DNA from: R-RK-3 sp963834945
GTDB taxonomy: Bacteria > Pseudomonadota > Alphaproteobacteria > Rhizobiales > Rhodomicrobiaceae
Direction: 5' to 3'
DNA length: 64,000 nucleotides
Assembly: GCA_963834945.1 (NCBI GenBank)
Contig: CAWIDT010000008.1
Span: 62,001-126,000 of the forward strand
A model generated the notes under the pieces. The model ran no database searches, was not told the DNA's origin, and saw only the letters and a program-made list of their open reading frames with translations. Below, in pieces: positions 35,743 to 44,503 of this stretch (its first letter is position 1; each line of letters opens with the position of its first letter). Position numbers and translations under genes: made by a program.

Positions 35743-36782
35743 CGGAATTGGCAAGACAGGCGTGGGACTCGCGCGAGAGCGCCGACGCGCCCGACGCTCC
35801 GGCCGGCCGGCCCGATGTGTCCTTCATCGTCGCGGCCTACAACACCGCGCCATTCATCCGCGAGGCCGTCCGGTCGGCGCTCGATCAGCGCGGCGCGGCC
35901 ATCGAGGTCGTGGTGGTCGATGACGCTTCGAGCGACGAGACGGCCGAAATCGTCCAGGCGATGGCGCAGGAAGACCCGCGCATCGTGCTCATCCGCCGCG
36001 CCGCCAATGGCGGCCCTTCCGCCGCGCGCAACGAGGCCATGGCTGTCGCCAAAGGGCATTGGCTGGCCATCCTCGATGGCGACGACCTGGTCCTTCCCGA
36101 TCGCAGCCGCCGTCTGATCGAGCTTGCGGCGCTCTCCTCCGCCGACATCGTCGCCGATAATTTCGAGCGCTTCTTCACCGAAGATGGCGCCAGCGGCGGC
36201 ACCATGATCCCGCGCGGCGCCGAACCCTATGCTTTCAGGGTCGAGACGCCGTCCTTCCTGCGCGCCAACAAGGCGTTCGGCGACACCCGCTTCACGCTCG
36301 GCGCGGTGAAGGGCATGTTCCGGGCGGATTTCCTCAGGGCGAACGGCATCACGCACCGCGAGGGGCTCGATTTCGGCGAGGATTTCCTGTTCTGCCTCAA
36401 ATGCCTGCTGGCGGGCGGGCGTTTCTTCGTGACATCCGAGGTCCACTATAAATACCGCAAGCATCGCGGCTCGCAATCCTGGCGCATGAAGGCGTCGCAT
36501 CTGGAGCAGCTTCGCCGGATGATCGAGGCGGAGGGGCTGAATGGCGGCCTAGGCCAGGATGCCGATATCGCCGCCGCGGCGCGTGACTTTGCTCGCAGCT
36601 TCGAAAACGCCTACCGCTTCGTTGGCGTGGTCGATCTGGCGAAACAGCGCCGCATATCGGAGGCGCTGGTGCGAATTGCGGCGCGGCCCGCAATCTGGCC
36701 GCTGGTTCTGCGCCAAGGCGGCGCGGCGGTGCTCAATCGGCTCAGATCGCGCCTGCCGGGCCGGCCGGGACGGCACGCATGA
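35739..36782 (+). CDS. GT2-family glycosyltransferase (ExoO-like)
   Basis: The 347-residue protein is intact. The GT-A nucleotide-binding half reads VSFIVAAYNTAPFIREAVRS and VVVVDDASSDETAEI. The DXD-type motif is HWLAILDGDDLVLPDRS. The acceptor-binding half has DNFERFFTEDG, FGEDFLFCLKCLLAG and YKYRKHRGSQSWRM. This arrangement resembles succinoglycan ExoO/ExoU-type transferases, but subfamily assignment is uncertain. The start overlaps the preceding gene by 4 bases and the stop overlaps the next start, indicating one translationally coupled run of glycosyltransferases. Confidence 0.88.
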   Translation: MTELARQAWDSRESADAPDAPAGRPDVSFIVAAYNTAPFIREAVRSALDQRGAAIEVVVVDDASSDETAEIVQAMAQEDPRIVLIRRAANGGPSAARNEAMAVAKGHWLAILDGDDLVLPDRSRRLIELAALSSADIVADNFERFFTEDGASGGTMIPRGAEPYAFRVETPSFLRANKAFGDTRFTLGAVKGMFRADFLRANGITHREGLDFGEDFLFCLKCLLAGGRFFVTSEVHYKYRKHRGSQSWRMKASHLEQLRRMIEAEGLNGGLGQDADIAAAARDFARSFENAYRFVGVVDLAKQRRISEALVRIAARPAIWPLVLRQGGAAVLNRLRSRLPGRPGRHA

Positions 36783-37721
36783 CGCCGATCGCCATCTGCA
36801 TTTGCACCTATAACCGTCCCGAGGGTCTGAAGGCCGCCTTGCGCTCGCTGGATGGCCAGCAGCTCACCACGCTCGGCGAAGACCAGATCGTGCTCATCCT
36901 GGTGGACAATAGCGAGGGCGGGTCCGCGAGCGCCATCCGCGAGGACTATGCGCGCGACTGGCCGCTTTGCCCTGCGCTATGTGCATCAGCCGGTGAAAGG
37001 ACTGGTGCATGCGCGCAATGCCTGCCTCGCCGCCGCCGGGCAGGAACAGGCGGGGACCGTCGTATTTCTCGACGATGACGAAGCGGCAGCGCCCTCGTGG
37101 CTGGAGACGCTTCTCGCCCGCCTCGCGCAAAGCGGTGCCGCCGCCGCCATAGGCCCGGTCTTTCCGGTCTTCGAGCAAACGCCATCCGCCTGGCTGCCGG
37201 TGCATCGGTTCGTCAACCGGGTGAGGGATGCCGCCGGCTTTACCGAGGATGGGCACAGCTGCAATGCTGCGATTTCCATGCAGGCGATCCGCGCGGGAAA
37301 CCTGTCATTCGACCTGCGCTTCAATGACATGGGTGGAGAGGACACGATGTTCTTCAAAGCCTTGCGCGCGCGTGGCGAGCGGATCGCCTGGGTCGAGGCC
37401 GCGCGGGTGCATGAATTCGTGCCGGCGCACCGGATGAAGGCGGACTGGCTGTTCCGCCGCTGGTATCGCACCGGCATCGTCGAGGCGCAGCTCTCACAAG
37501 GGCCGGCGCCGACGCTCGGCGGGCGGGCCCGGAATGTCGCGCACGGGATCGCGAGGCTGATGGCCGGCGCGGCGCGCAGCCTCTACGCGCTCATCGCGCA
37601 TGGCTGGCGCGAGCCCGACCGCTTCGTCGCCAGCTTCTATACGCTGTGCCGGGGCGCGGGCTATGTGAGCGGCGCGCTCGGCTTCTCCTACCGGGAATAT
37701 GCGCGCCCCGGCTATCGCTGA
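36779..37721 (+). CDS. GT2-family glycosyltransferase (ExoM-like), one frame break
   Basis: The first frame gives MTPIAICICTYNRPEGLKAA and DQIVLILVDNSEGGSA. After a break in the TTT at 36966-36968, the second frame gives ALRYVHQPVKGLVHARNACL, the DXD-type motif VVFLDDDEAAAPSWL, and GEDTMFFKALRARGERIAW. One T removed yields 313 residues with the ExoM-like layout ICICTxxRP...DDDE. It is the last of four overlapping glycosyltransferase genes and converges with the GH16 gene, overlapping its 3' end by 10 bases. Confidence 0.86.
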
Positions 37722-38596
37722 TCGGCTTTCACGGCCTTTGCCTCGCCCAGCCTGCGCGACTGGCAGAGAATGGATTCGGGAAAGCGGCAGCTTTCACCGG
37801 CCTTGGTGAAGGCCAGCCAATCGAAGCGCGCGACGAGCGGCTTGCCGGGATCGGCGAATTTACCCAGCCAGTTCTCCGAATTGTCGCTGCTCCACAGGCT
37901 GACGAAGATTTTGCTCGGCGTCTTCGGAAATGGCTTGCCGGCCTCGGCCTTCGCTTCACGCACCAGCTTGCCGTCAATATACCAGCGGATCGAGTCCGGG
38001 CGCCATTCGAAGGCGTAGCTGGCCATGCTCTGCGAAGCGTCGAAGCCAAGCGGGGCCAGCAATTCATGGCCGCCTTGGCCTTCGCCGAAATAGTTCAGCT
38101 GCACCGCATGGCTGGACTTGCCGAGGAACTCGAAGTCGATCTCATCATGGCGGTTCGGGGCATCGGCGTCCGCCCCGATATAGGTGAAGAAGGCGCTGAC
38201 CAGACCCGGCGCGGCGGCGGCGCTGGCACGCATCTCATAGGTGCCATAGCCATAGGTCTGGCGCGTTTGCAGCTCGGCGCAGCTATAGTCGCGCGCCTCG
38301 GAGGATTTTTCCGGCGGCGGGTCGCCTGCATCCTGCTTGCGCAGGATGAGTTCCAGCGCGCCGTTCGAGACGCGGAAGTTCTTGTCCGACCAAATGCAAT
38401 TTTGCTGCGGCCCATTCGCCCAGCCATTCGAGACGTACCATCGCGCCGGGTCGAAACTGTCAAACCCCTCGAAAAACGAGTCCGCGTCTTGTGTCTCGTC
38501 CTCAGCAGCTGCCGGCACCGGCGAAAAGCACCAACCCGCCGCGAGGCTCAATAGCGCGATCGCCAAAATCCTGATCGGAGTCTTTATCCCGCTCAC
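37712..38596 (-). CDS. Secreted family-16 glycoside hydrolase (ExoK-like endoglycanase)
   Basis: The 294-residue exported protein has a signal peptide (IRILAIALLSLAAGWCFSPV, cleavage near AAA) and a GH16 jelly-roll catalytic domain. The active-site motif is HDEIDFEFLG, with the nucleophile and acid/base glutamates in E-I-D-F-E. Other landmarks are WSDKNFRVSNGALELILRK, YGYGTYEMRASAAAAPGLVS and FEWRPDSIRWYIDGKLVRE. Homologues such as ExoK cleave nascent succinoglycan to control chain length, a likely role here. It is read opposite to the glycosyltransferase genes, with tail-to-tail overlap. It continues toward 38655 with a 58-bp gap from the next minus-strand gene, suggesting a shared transcript. 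Confidence 0.92.
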   Translation of the reverse strand: MSGIKTPIRILAIALLSLAAGWCFSPVPAAAEDETQDADSFFEGFDSFDPARWYVSNGWANGPQQNCIWSDKNFRVSNGALELILRKQDAGDPPPEKSSEARDYSCAELQTRQTYGYGTYEMRASAAAAPGLVSAFFTYIGADADAPNRHDEIDFEFLGKSSHAVQLNYFGEGQGGHELLAPLGFDASQSMASYAFEWRPDSIRWYIDGKLVREAKAEAGKPFPKTPSKIFVSLWSSDNSENWLGKFADPGKPLVARFDWLAFTKAGESCRFPESILCQSRRLGEAKAVKADQR

Positions 38597-38654
38597 CCTT
38601 TGTCCTTTCGATATGCTTATCAGGCAAAACCCACGACGCCTCCGGCGAGCCGCT

Positions 38655-39929
38655 CTAATCGCGCGCGGCGAGACGGGCGAATTCGTGGATCAGCTTTTTC
38701 GTATCGGTCTCGTCGACGAACAGCGATTTGTCGGCGCCGCGCACCCGTTCGCGGGCCGCCAGCAAGGTTTCCCTGTCGAGCGCCCTGATGAAGTCGACGG
38801 CCGTCTGTTTCAGCGGCTCATCGAGGGCAAAGCCAAGCCCCTCCCGCTCCACCATCCGGCCCGTGGCGTTGCCGCCCGCCGCCAGCAGCACCGCGCCCAT
38901 CAGGCCGCCCTCATAGATGCGATTGGTGAGCAGCCACTGTGAGTTGCCGCCCGGATCGAGGAAGTCGGCGGCCCAGATGAAGTGGATTTTTCCGTAAATG
39001 TCGGGCAGATCGCGCGGATTGGCATAGGGGCCGTCGAATGTGACGTTCGGCAGGCGGCGGCAAATATCCTCGATTGCCTGCGCCGGGATGTCCGGTTCCG
39101 AGACGATGCCGCGCAGATAGATGCGGACGCCGTCACCGAGCTGTTCCGCCACGTGGCAGAGAACGTCCAGGCTGCGCGCGCAGCGCAGCACGCCGAACAT
39201 GCCGATGACCCAGGGCGGGCCGGGAGGAAGCGTCGCCGCCCGTGCCGATACGCTCGTGCTGAGCGCCTTTCGCGGAAGCTTGTTCTCCAGCAGGAACCAG
39301 CGTCCGCGAAAGCCATAGGCGGGCTGGAAATATTTGAGGACGAAGTCGGGTGCGCTGACGACGAGCAAACTGGTAGCGGACATCAGCCGGCGTTCAGCCC
39401 AGCGGAAAAGCTTGCCCGCCAGGCCCTTGCCGAGAAACACGCGCTGGATATCGAGCACTTCATAGACGACGGGCGCTTTAGACCCGATCAGCCATTTCGC
39501 CGTTACCGCGATGAACAGCATGTCCAGGTTGCGCGCATAGATGATGTCGCACGCTTTGAGCCGTTCGCGGTGACGGACGGTCTTCAGCAGGGCCAGCAGC
39601 AGTTTGGGCACGCGCAGCAGGTAATTGCGCTCGACGGTCGTGCCGAACGGCACGTTCAGCCATTCCGCTGCGCCGCTGCGTCCATTGCGCGCCCGGCGGA
39701 ACATGAAGCCGATCACTTTCGCGCCTTCTGCCTGAAAGCAGCGGGCGCGCTTGATGACGGTGCTTTCGTCCGAATCATGGCCGAAGAAGGCGATTGTCGG
39801 GCTATGCGCGGTGGACGCGCGGACAGCCTCATCCGTGATCGGCGCCTCGCTCGGTCTGGTCATCAGAGGCGGCATAAGGCGATGTTTCTCATCCCTTGCG
39901 TTCGGCAGAGATATATAGCGGATGGACAT
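38655..39929 (-). CDS. Glycosyltransferase, GT-B fold (ExoL-like)
   Basis: The 424-residue protein has a GT-B layout. The N-terminal domain includes TIAFFGHDSDESTVIKRARC, CDIIYARNLDMLFIAVTAKW and PVVYEVLDIQRVFLGKGLAG. The C-terminal donor-binding domain has WVIGMFGVLRCARSLDVLCH, DLPDIYGKIHFIWAADFLDP and LLTNRIYEGGLMGAVLLAAG. It most resembles exopolysaccharide glucosyltransferases of the ExoL group. I kept the first ATG at 39929; a later Met (residue 19 or 23) is possible. It faces exoA across a 218-bp gap that must hold divergent promoters. Confidence 0.82.
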   Translation of the reverse strand: MSIRYISLPNARDEKHRLMPPLMTRPSEAPITDEAVRASTAHSPTIAFFGHDSDESTVIKRARCFQAEGAKVIGFMFRRARNGRSGAAEWLNVPFGTTVERNYLLRVPKLLLALLKTVRHRERLKACDIIYARNLDMLFIAVTAKWLIGSKAPVVYEVLDIQRVFLGKGLAGKLFRWAERRLMSATSLLVVSAPDFVLKYFQPAYGFRGRWFLLENKLPRKALSTSVSARAATLPPGPPWVIGMFGVLRCARSLDVLCHVAEQLGDGVRIYLRGIVSEPDIPAQAIEDICRRLPNVTFDGPYANPRDLPDIYGKIHFIWAADFLDPGGNSQWLLTNRIYEGGLMGAVLLAAGGNATGRMVEREGLGFALDEPLKQTAVDFIRALDRETLLAARERVRGADKSLFVDETDTKKLIHEFARLAARD

Positions 39930-40147
39930 TAATAATCCGCTAGGTTTCGAGTCGATGGCGGTGGATAAAGCCTACGCCTTTTGGTTGATATAATCTTAAG
40001 TCCATAGCAGCTTTACGTCTTTCAACTTAGATGCTCGTCGAAATGCTCATGGCCCGCCCTTCGCTCGCAGCATATGAAGATTGCTAACGCTTTCGCGTCA
40101 CAGTCGAAAGATGTGACCCGCTGCCCAGCAAGAGGGAAGGCAACGCA

Positions 40148-41207
40148 ATGAGCGCCGATGAAAGGCCGTTCGTCAGCATCATCATGCCGGCGCTGAACGA
40201 GGAACACTACATCGAGGCGGCGATCCGGTCGGTGCTGCCTTGCGGCGAAAGACTCGATTACGAGCTTCTGGTGATGGACGGCGGCAGCACGGACCGCACG
40301 GCGGCGATCGTCGGCGCGCTGAGCGCGCAGAACCCTCGCATCAAGCTGATGCGCAATCCGCGCCGCATCCAGGCCGCGGCGATGAACATTGCCGCGCGCG
40401 AAGCGGACCCCCGCGCCCAATATCTGCTGCGCGCCGACTGCCACGCCGACTACCCGCAAGGCTTTGCCGGGCGCACCGTCGCCGCTCTGCGCGAGAAGCA
40501 AGCGGCCTCGGTCGTCGTGACCATGCACAGCCAGGGCAAAAGCTGCATGCAAAAGGCGATCGCCGCCGCCTCCAACAGCCGGCTGGGCAATGGCGGTTCG
40601 GCGCATCAGGAGGCTAGGCGGCTCCGCCTATGTCGATCATGGCCACCACGCCGCATTCGATCGCCAGACCTATCTGGCGCTGGGCGGCTATGATGAGTCC
40701 TTCCGGCATAACGAGGATGCCGAATATGATCAGAGGGTGGTCCAGTCGGGCAAGCGGATCTATCTGCTCGGCGATATCGCGATCCAGTATTTCCCGCGCG
40801 GCACCCTTGGCTCTCTGGCGCGCCAATACCGCAATTACGGCTGGGGGCGTGCAAACACGCTGCTGAAGCATCGCGCCGTGCCGCGCCTGCGGCAGCTGCT
40901 TCCGGTGGCGATTTTGCTGGCCAATGCCGGCGCCGCCGCGCTGGCGCTGTTCGAGCCGCTGTTTCTGGCAGTGCCGCTGTTTTATGCGGCGCTTTGCTGC
41001 GGCTGGGGTCTGCGTCTGGCGATGCGGACCGGCTCGGCCTGCGTGGTACTGAGCGGGCCCGCGGCGATGGTGATGCATTTGAGCTGGGGCTTCGGTTTCC
41101 TCTCCAGGATTGCAGGCGCGCTCGCAACGGGCAGGCCGGCCGCGATTTTAGCCAATGACGGGGCCGGGCGCGCGCCCGATACAAGGGCGACCCCGCAAGG
41201 CAAGTGA
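40148..41207 (+). CDS. exoA: Succinoglycan-type glycosyltransferase ExoA, one frame break
   Basis: A GT2 transferase with C-terminal membrane helices that adds the second sugar of succinoglycan-type repeat units. The first frame has VSIIMPALNEEHYIEAAIRS, LVMDGGSTDRTAAIV and YLLRADCHADYPQGF with the DxD-like acidic residues. It breaks in the GG at 40609-40610. The second frame has LGGSAYVDHGHHAAFDRQTY, YDESFRHNEDAEYDQRV and hydrophobic segments from PVAILLANAGAAALALFEPL onward. With one base removed it is 352 residues, close to ExoA of rhizobia. The pattern N-E-D-x-E-Y-D-Q-R is typical. Confidence 0.88.
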
Positions 41208-41371
41208 GGCGTTTGCCATGTCCCAAGGTCGGAATTCAACGCGGACGGGCGCGGTGATATGTTGTATAAAATGAAAACAGCAACTTATGCGTGTTCGTGT
41301 TTCCAGATAATTTCCCGGCTTCGCTTCGGGATCCGGCGCGCAAGTCACATCGCTCAAGAGGTTTGTATCGT

Positions 41372-42755
41372 ATGAGTAAGATATTGCGGGCGCTCGCCGT
41401 ACTCTTCGTAGCGGGCGCCTGGCTTTGCCTCGTCCAGGCGGGGGCGCTCAGCGCGCGAGCGCAGGGAAATAGCGAGGCGTCCGCCGAAACAAGCTACCGG
41501 CTCGGGCCGCAGGACAAGATCAGCGTCAAGGTGTTCGAATGGCGGCCGTCGATCGATCAGATATACGCCTGGGAGGCTCTCAACGCGGATTACACCATCG
41601 GCTCCGCCGGTCAGCTTGCCCTGCCGCTGCTTGGGCGAATTGCCGGTTGCGGGGCTGACCACGCATGAGCTGGCAAGCCTGATCTCGGAGCGGTTGCGTG
41701 ACCGGATGCGGTTGGCCGCGGCGCCCGATTCCATCGTCGAGATCGTCGAACACCGGCCGTTCTACCTGCTTGGCCAAGTGGAAAAGCCTGGTCCTTATCA
41801 GTTCCAGCCAGGAATGACCGTGCTGCGCGCCGTCAGCACCGGCGGCGGCCTCGCCCGCAATCGGGATACGGCGGTGCTGCGCCTGCAGCGCGAGGCGATC
41901 GTCGCGCGCGGCGACCTGGACGTGCTGCTCACTGATTTCGACGCCTATGTCGCCAGGAGCGCGCGGCTCGAAGCGGAATTTGCCGGCAAGGACCAGATCG
42001 CGTTTCCGCCGGCTCTGACCGAGCAGAAGGATCAGCCGAACATCTCGCGTCTGATGCAGCAGGAGACCCTGATCTTCCAGGCGAGGCAGCAGGCCTTTGC
42101 CACCCAGCTCAGCGCCTTGAAACAGCTTCGCGAATATCTGGAGCAGGAAACCCAGTCGATCAAAGACCAGCGCGCGGTGCATGATACGCAGCAGAAGCTG
42201 GTGCGCGACGAATTGGAGAAGGTCCGGGGACTTGCGAGCAAGGGCCTGACCACCGGCACCCGCCAGCTTGAGCTTGAGCGCCTTTCGGTGCAGCTCGAAG
42301 GCGACGGATTGCGGCTCGACGGCAGCCTCATCAAGACGCGCCAGGACATCAGCCGCACCGACATCTCGATCCTGGAGCTGGAAAACAAGCGCAAGAGCGA
42401 CATTACCGTCGATATGCAGGATACCAAAAAGATCCTGGAGCAGATCCAGACGAAGCGCAATACGGCGGCGAAACTGGTCTATGAAGCCGAAGTGATCGCG
42501 CCGGGTCTCGTCATGCAGGAGGACCCCGGCGATCGCGAGAAGATGGTTTACAAGATCGTGCGCACGATCGACGGCCACCCGACGGAAATTGCGGCCGACG
42601 AGAACACGGAGTTGCAGCCGGGAGACACCGTAAAGGTTGAAATCGCGCCCTATAAGATGCGCGGCGCGACGAGCTTGCATCAGCCAAATGCGGCACGAGG
42701 GCAGACCGGCCTTGCGTCGGCTCAGTCCGCCGATGGAAAGCCGGCGGCCCAATAG
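41372..42755 (+). CDS. exoF: Polysaccharide export protein (ExoF/Wza-like), one frame break
   Basis: This is a periplasmic outer-membrane-directed export factor. The start MSKILRALAVLFVAGAWLCL at 41372 provides a signal peptide. The poly_export domain begins YRLGPQDKISVKVFEWRPS. After the GGG at 41633-41635, the second frame continues ELPVAGLTTHELASLISERL, then the SLBB-like part YLLGQVEKPGPYQFQPGMTV. A long coiled coil follows (about 42030-42480: QLREYLEQETQSIKDQR, KRKSDITVDMQDTKKILEQ), as in ExoF. One G removed gives 460 residues. It lies between exoA and the Wzz gene, which is on the other strand. Confidence 0.87.
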
Positions 42756-42968
42756 CGCGGAGACGCCGCGCGGCTTCGAGCATTTGCCGCGAAGGACGTT
42801 CGCACGCGGGCAGGGACGGTCGCATGAGGAACCGTCGGGCGTGTGACACCGAATTGTCAGGCTTGCCTGTGCCCGCTTCGCCCGAATGCCCTGCTGGAGC
42901 ACGCTCGTCGCCCCCAGCCACCGAGCCGGGGCCGAATGCGTTCGCCGCGCGTCAATGCGGTGGGATTG

Positions 42969-43010
42969 GGGCCTGGATCTCCGCTTCGCGTCGTCCGGGG
43001 AGACAAGACA
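42969..43010. repeat. Short GC-rich palindromic repeat (type D, copy 1)
   Basis: ctccgcttcgcgtc followed by gtccgggg is shared with 54844-54882 (21 of 22 bases over the core). The arms ccgg/ccgg-type bases fold around the tccgcttcgcg centre. It lies in the 290-bp gap between exoF and the type A-C repeat; no gene is seen there. Confidence 0.65.
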
Positions 43011-43044
43011 TCCCACGGGCGCTCGCACCTGACTGATCAGGCAC

Positions 43045-43150
43045 TTAGAGCATTTTCCGGCAAAGTGGACGCCGGTTTGCGTCGGGAAAATGCGACAAAA
43101 CAAAGAATTAGAGCCGCGCTCCGATGCAATCGGAGCGGAAAAGGCTCTAG
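43045..43150 (+). repeat. CTAGAGC-ended palindromic repeat (copy C), overlaps a stop codon
   Basis: This 106-bp element runs from ttagagcattttccgg to aaaaggctctag. It contains the internal hairpin cgctccgatgcaatcggagcg and the linker caaaacaaagaatt. It is the inverse of copy B (23174-23300) and related to copy A (16459-16604). Its terminal CTAG contains the stop codon of the Wzz gene. Confidence 0.9.
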
Positions 43151-44247
43151 GCCCGCGAGAGACGCGATCTGCCGAAGCTGGTCAGCAGCAGCGCGATGCC
43201 GACACCGAACACGCCGCCCAGCGCAATCGCGATGGCCAGCACTTTCATGGCCCGCGGAGAGCTTCTGCCGTTCGGCCGCGTGGCGCGGGTGATGATGCGC
43301 GTGTTCGTGACGGGATAAGACTGCGCCTGCACCGATTCCGTATAAGCCTGCAGATAGCTTTCGTAAATCTTACGGTAGGTCGAGGCGCGGGATTCCAGAT
43401 CCTCCAATGAGGTGGTGGGCTGTTCATCGGCCGTGCCGGGCGGCTCCGCCGCTCCGTCCGGTCCCACCCTCGGTTCGCTCTGGCCGGAACTGGAGGGGAA
43501 CCGATAATCGCGTTTCGCCTTGAACTCCTTCACGCGCAGCCCTGCTTCGTTCATTTGCTGGCGCAACGTGTCGATGCGCTTTTCCAGCCATATGCTGCCT
43601 TGCTTGGCCGTTTCGGCGCGGGTTTCGAGCTGATCCTCGATATAGGCGTCGGCGATCAGATTGGTGACCTTGGCGGCGAGATCCCGATTGGAGGCGCTGT
43701 AGGAAATCTCGATCACATGCGACAGTCCCAGACGGCTGACCTCCATACTGCTCCACAACTGGGTTATCGCCTCGCGGAGCCGGGCATGTTCCTCTTCCTT
43801 CAGGGCGACCGGATCTTCCGGCTGTGCCGTAGCGAGCAGCGAGCGCAGCCAGCCGAACGGATTGAACGAAAAGCCGGACGGTTTGACGGGATGCTCGTCA
43901 AGCAGTCCCGCCTTTCGCACAACTTTTTCGGCGATGTTCTCAGACTGCAGGATGGCGATCTGGCTCTCCACCGCCGGCGTGTCGAGCGTCGCGATGGTTT
44001 CGGACACCTGTTCGCGGAACGTGACGGGCATCCGGCTCTCGATCAGCACCTGCGCCTTGGCGGTGAAGATCGGCGTGGCGAGCGTCACATAGGCCACCGC
44101 GAGTCCGGCGCCGATGATGACGCAGGCGGCGATCAGATACCGGTAGCGCCAGAGGAACATGACGACGTCGACAAACGTCAGTTCAAGCTCGGCACTTCGA
44201 TGCTCATACTGCAGATGGTCCGATGATCTCTGCGCGAAGTCATCCAT
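43147..44247 (-). CDS. Wzz/ExoP-type chain-length determinant without kinase domain
   Basis: The 366-residue inner-membrane protein has the Wzz layout. A short cytoplasmic N-terminus leads to membrane helix 1 (YRYLIAACVIIGAGLAVAYV) and a large periplasmic part with helical arms (AGLRVKEFKAKRDYRFP). A proline/glycine-rich break and the second helix (VLAIAIALGGVFGVGIALLL) follow, with a basic end (RSRLSRA). The tyrosine-autokinase domain that rhizobial ExoP carries after helix 2 is absent. Either another gene supplies it or the protein acts without one. The stop codon comes from a palindromic repeat that begins at the gene's end, so truncation by repeat insertion is possible. Confidence 0.88.
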   Translation of the reverse strand: MDDFAQRSSDHLQYEHRSAELELTFVDVVMFLWRYRYLIAACVIIGAGLAVAYVTLATPIFTAKAQVLIESRMPVTFREQVSETIATLDTPAVESQIAILQSENIAEKVVRKAGLLDEHPVKPSGFSFNPFGWLRSLLATAQPEDPVALKEEEHARLREAITQLWSSMEVSRLGLSHVIEISYSASNRDLAAKVTNLIADAYIEDQLETRAETAKQGSIWLEKRIDTLRQQMNEAGLRVKEFKAKRDYRFPSSSGQSEPRVGPDGAAEPPGTADEQPTTSLEDLESRASTYRKIYESYLQAYTESVQAQSYPVTNTRIITRATRPNGRSSPRAMKVLAIAIALGGVFGVGIALLLTSFGRSRLSRA

Positions 44248-44503
44248 GATCTTCTCCGTACCCGTACGCTGGCGGGGCGCGCCGGTCTCGACCGTGTTTT
44301 AGGATGCCGGGGCACACGCGAAGCGAACATAGCAGATATGATGCAACTGTAAATTGCGGCAGGCCTCTATGCCGCTTCGCCCACAGCGGAGTTCTCAAAT
44401 GTTTAATGGCCCGTTTACCTGCGAAGGGTCGAGATAGAGGTTTGCCGCACTTCTCGCTCGAATCGCGTAAGCGTAAGGTTGAGCGTGTGAGAGGGCGTAG
44501 GCG

